Positions 61,789 through 64,000 of a stretch of 64,000 bases of DNA are shown here, piece by piece. The stretch spans positions 4,154,001 through 4,218,000 of the forward strand of contig NZ_JARUBF010000001.1 in NCBI RefSeq assembly GCF_029626025.1. The letters run 5' to 3'. The stretch is from Solwaraspora sp. WMMD406 (GTDB lineage Bacteria > Actinomycetota > Actinomycetes > Mycobacteriales > Micromonosporaceae). How positions within the stretch are numbered: position 1 is the stretch's first letter; the number at the start of each line of letters is the position of its first letter. Below the pieces are notes generated by a model, which saw only the letters and a list, made by a program, of their open reading frames with translations, ran no database searches and was not told the DNA's origin. A program made the position numbers and the translations under genes.

Positions 61789-62607
61789 GTGTCGCGCAAT
61801 GCCGTCAGTGAGCCGTCGTCGACAGGTGCGCCGGCACCGACACCACCGGGGTCGTCGAGCGGACCGGGCGGGCTGTCCCGCCGATCGTGGCTCGTCATCG
61901 GGCTGGTCGCCGCCCTGCTGGTGGCAGCTACTATCGTCGCGGTGGTGGTGGAGGCCGTGGGCCGGGACCGGGGTCCGGCGGGCGATCCGGCGATCGCCTG
62001 GACCGTGCAGGCGCCGCTGGCGGACCGGACCGAGGTGGCGCTGGAGGTGCTCGACGGGGCGACTGACATCCGGGTCGTCGTCGAGGACGTGCAGGACGAC
62101 CTGTTGCGGGCGCGAACGCCGCAGGGCGGCGCGGTCGCACCTCGGATCAGTGACGATGGCGACTTGGTCCAGGTCGGGCTCGACGACACCGGAAACGGTG
62201 GTGCCGGTGTGGTGGAGATCGCGCTGCACCCCGACGTGCTGTGGTCGATCCGCGTCCTCGGTGGCGCGACGACACAGCAGGTGGACCTGTCGGGCGCGCG
62301 TGTCTCCGCAGTGGAGCTGGCCGGTGGTGCGAGCACGATGGATCTGATGCTGCCGCAGCCGCAGGGCACGGTCACCGTGCGGATGACCGGCGGGGTGAGT
62401 ACCTGGCGGATCGAACTGCCGGCGCGGGTGCCGGTCCAGGTACGGGTGGGTTCCGGCGCCGGCAGTGTCAGCGTGGACGGTGAGCGGCGTGACGGTATCG
62501 GCGGTGGCGAGACGATCAGCTCACCTGACTGGGCCGAGGCCACCGACCGCTACGACGTCGACGCCGCAGCCGGCTTCTCCGATCTGACCGTGACCAGAGC
62601 GGATTGA
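61789..62607 (+). CDS. Membrane-anchored DUF4097-like beta protein
   Basis: GTG 61789 follows GGGGA; ATG 61753 is an alternative without a ribosome site. The ~272-aa protein has a Ser/Pro-rich cytosolic N-terminus, one membrane helix (about 30–52) and an extracellular right-handed beta repeat region (VSAVELAGGASTMDLMLPQ, GTVTVRMTGGVSTWRIELP) typical of DUF4097/adhesin-like folds. Function unknown. Confidence 0.75.
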   Translation: MSRNAVSEPSSTGAPAPTPPGSSSGPGGLSRRSWLVIGLVAALLVAATIVAVVVEAVGRDRGPAGDPAIAWTVQAPLADRTEVALEVLDGATDIRVVVEDVQDDLLRARTPQGGAVAPRISDDGDLVQVGLDDTGNGGAGVVEIALHPDVLWSIRVLGGATTQQVDLSGARVSAVELAGGASTMDLMLPQPQGTVTVRMTGGVSTWRIELPARVPVQVRVGSGAGSVSVDGERRDGIGGGETISSPDWAEATDRYDVDAAAGFSDLTVTRAD

Positions 62608-62687
62608 CGTGCCGGCGGATGCGGTTCCGCTGGCATCGCCACGGCGATCCGCACTACTTGTGGTAGCGGTCGGCGGGCAAGGCCACG

Positions 62688-63143
62688 TCACCCGCTGTGC
62701 GCACCGCCCGCGACGGCCTGACGGTGTGCCGGCACCGGTGTCTCCTCCGGTGCCGGAAACGCCGGTAGGTGCCGGTCGGCCCGACCGGCGAAGAGCGCCA
62801 CCTCGTACGCCACGGCGTCCATGTCGGAGCCGGCGGCGAAGACCGCCGCGATGATGGCCCCGCCGGGAGTGGCGGCGATGAACAGGAACACCTCGCCCAT
62901 CTGCACGACGATCTGCCGTACCCGGCCGGTGTCGGCGTGCTGACCCACTGCCACGGCCAGGGCGCGTAGGCCGGCGACCACACCGGACAGTTGTTCGGCC
63001 AACTCGTGGTCGACCCCTTTGGAGCAGGCGAGTAGCAGGCCGTCGGGGGAGAGCGCGACGGCCTGTCGTGCCTCCGGGACCCGCTCGACCAGGTCGTCCA
63101 GCAGCCGGGAGACGTCACCAGTGGTGACCACGGGGTGAACCAT
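62688..63143 (-). CDS. Roadblock/LC7 domain protein
   Basis: Starts at ATG 63143. The 151-aa protein has a Roadblock/LC7 fold (DLVERVPEARQAVALSPDGLLLACSKG … VVQMGEVFLFIAATPGGAIIAAVF) and a Pro-rich tail. In actinomycete conservons such proteins sit beside a sensor kinase, a DUF742 protein and a Ras-like GTPase, for which they act as GAPs. None is nearby, so this is an orphan whose partner is elsewhere. Confidence 0.88.
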   Translation of the reverse strand: MVHPVVTTGDVSRLLDDLVERVPEARQAVALSPDGLLLACSKGVDHELAEQLSGVVAGLRALAVAVGQHADTGRVRQIVVQMGEVFLFIAATPGGAIIAAVFAAGSDMDAVAYEVALFAGRADRHLPAFPAPEETPVPAHRQAVAGGAHSG

Positions 63144-63203
63144 GAAGGGGTCTCTCTTTCGGTCGGTGCCGTTCCGGGCAAACAGTACCCCCGACCGGTG
63201 CTT

Positions 63204-64000
63204 TCAGCGTGTTGCGGCGCGACTCACCGCAGTAGATTTCTGTTCCATCGTGGATCGGCGTGCGGCTCCACCCGCCAGTGGCACGACGAGCGGCGTACCG
63301 CTGGCCGGATCCTCGATCACCATGACCCGGAGTCCGAACACCTCCTCGACCAGTTCCGGCGTCAGGACCTGGCCGGGCGGGCCACTGGCCATCACCTGGC
63401 CGTCCTTCATCGCGATCAGGTGACGGGCGTACCGCGCGGCCAGATTGAGGTCGTGCAGCACCATGACGACGGTACGGCCGCGATCACGATGCAACCGGTC
63501 GACCAGGTCGAGTACGTCGATCTGGTGCGCCAGGTCGAGGTAGGTGGTGGGTTCGTCCAACAGCAGGATGTCGGTGCCCTGCGCCAGGGCCATCGAGATC
63601 CAGGCCCGCTGGCGCTGGCCGCCGGAGAGCGTGTCGACCGGATGGTCGGCGAACTCCGCCAGGCCGGTCCAGGCGAGCGCCTGGGCCACCACCGCCTCGT
63701 CGGCGCGCGACCATTGCCGTAGCCAGCCCTGGTGTGGCTGGCGTCCCCGCCCCACCAGGTCGGCGACGGTCAGCCCGTCGGGTGCGCTCGGTGCCTGCGG
63801 CAGGATGCCCAGTCGGCGGGCCACCTCACGGGTCGGCAACTGCTGGATCCGATGTCCGTCGAGCAGCACCTCGCCCCCGGCCGGGCGCAACAGTCGGCCC
63901 AGCGCTCGCAGCAGCGTCGACTTGCCGCACCCGTTCGGCCCGACGATGGCGGTGACCGACTCGTCGACGATGTCCAGGTCGAGGTGGGGCACGACGACCC
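63204..64000 (-). CDS. Siderophore/iron ABC transporter ATPase, FecE type (5' end outside window)
   Basis: The frame runs to the right edge, so the start is missing. About 265 residues are visible. They include Walker A GPNGCGKST, Q-loop LPQAP, signature LSGGQRQR, Walker B LLLDEPTT and H-loop LHDLN, with the FecE/FhuC-like YLDLAHQ stretch. It powers uptake of ferric siderophores with a FecCD-type permease, which should lie to the right. The last residues (ARRSTMEQ … SRAATR) are a non-conserved tail. Confidence 0.92.
   Translation of the reverse strand, partial: VVVPHLDLDIVDESVTAIVGPNGCGKSTLLRALGRLLRPAGGEVLLDGHRIQQLPTREVARRLGILPQAPSAPDGLTVADLVGRGRQPHQGWLRQWSRADEAVVAQALAWTGLAEFADHPVDTLSGGQRQRAWISMALAQGTDILLLDEPTTYLDLAHQIDVLDLVDRLHRDRGRTVVMVLHDLNLAARYARHLIAMKDGQVMASGPPGQVLTPELVEEVFGLRVMVIEDPASGTPLVVPLAGGAARRSTMEQKSTAVSRAATR

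Overview
This window is high-GC DNA with strong G/C preference at third codon positions and GTG/TTG starts. Its family content (DUF397 with an XRE regulator, XRE–ImmA/IrrE–MAB_1171c modules, a mycosin-like protein, a CBM2–GH5 cellulase, many GTGA/ATGA overlaps) points to an actinomycete, most likely Micromonosporaceae. That placement is an inference from gene content. No rRNA, tRNA, CRISPR array or intact transposase was seen.

Left part (1–13.3 kb). Two divergent genes at the left edge share a LysM-like module. The rightward one is a mycosin-type subtilase whose catalytic His and Ser appear replaced. Next come a secreted protein with two transglycosylase-like domains plus a ricin-type lectin, and a subtilase cut short after its Ser motif. 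About 6.3–8.3 kb is a graveyard: a frameshifted NACHT-ATPase C-terminus, a PglX-like C-terminal fragment, and an XRE regulator with an in-frame stop. A MerR regulator, small proteins and an Nramp-related transporter lacking the usual metal-binding motif follow.

Middle-left (13.5–23.3 kb). A tightly coupled leftward operon encodes a NUDIX protein with a winged-helix tail, a J-domain/pseudokinase-like protein, a vWA protein and a PurA paralogue. Upstream lie three palindromes. An iron-box-like site (18115–18133) then precedes a two-gene heterodimeric ABC transporter with one degenerate ATP site, probably siderophore-related. A secreted GH5 cellulase closes the segment with a strong hairpin terminator.

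Centre (23.5–32.4 kb). This is the most striking region: a compact biosynthetic cluster with a loading-type A–T–reductase NRPS, aldo/keto reductase, sulfotransferase, an HK97-fold shell protein (encapsulin-like, resembling the natural-product or 'Family 3' encapsulins), an MFS exporter, and a convergent DauA-like FAD dehydrogenase. A plausible logic is: amino acid → aldehyde → alcohol → sulfate ester, with one or more steps inside a protein nanocompartment.

Right part (32.4–64 kb). This holds a lipoprotein propeller, an XRE–DUF2690 membrane protein, a metallophosphoesterase, the mutA–mutB–meaB methylmalonyl-CoA mutase operon, an XRE–ImmA/IrrE–MAB_1171c–MpaB module, a nonsense-mutated ArsR gene, and a secreted phosphoesterase. 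A complete PTS operon follows (DeoR regulator, 1-phosphofructokinase, hexitol-type EIIC/EIIB/EIIA, polyol dehydrogenase, HPr, EI), with a phased DeoR operator. The window ends with a sugar-phosphate transferase, an SCP2–glycogen-debranching fusion coupled to a sugar-lactone oxidase, hydrolases, a DUF4097-like membrane protein, a Roadblock protein, and the 3' part of a FecE-type siderophore ABC ATPase.
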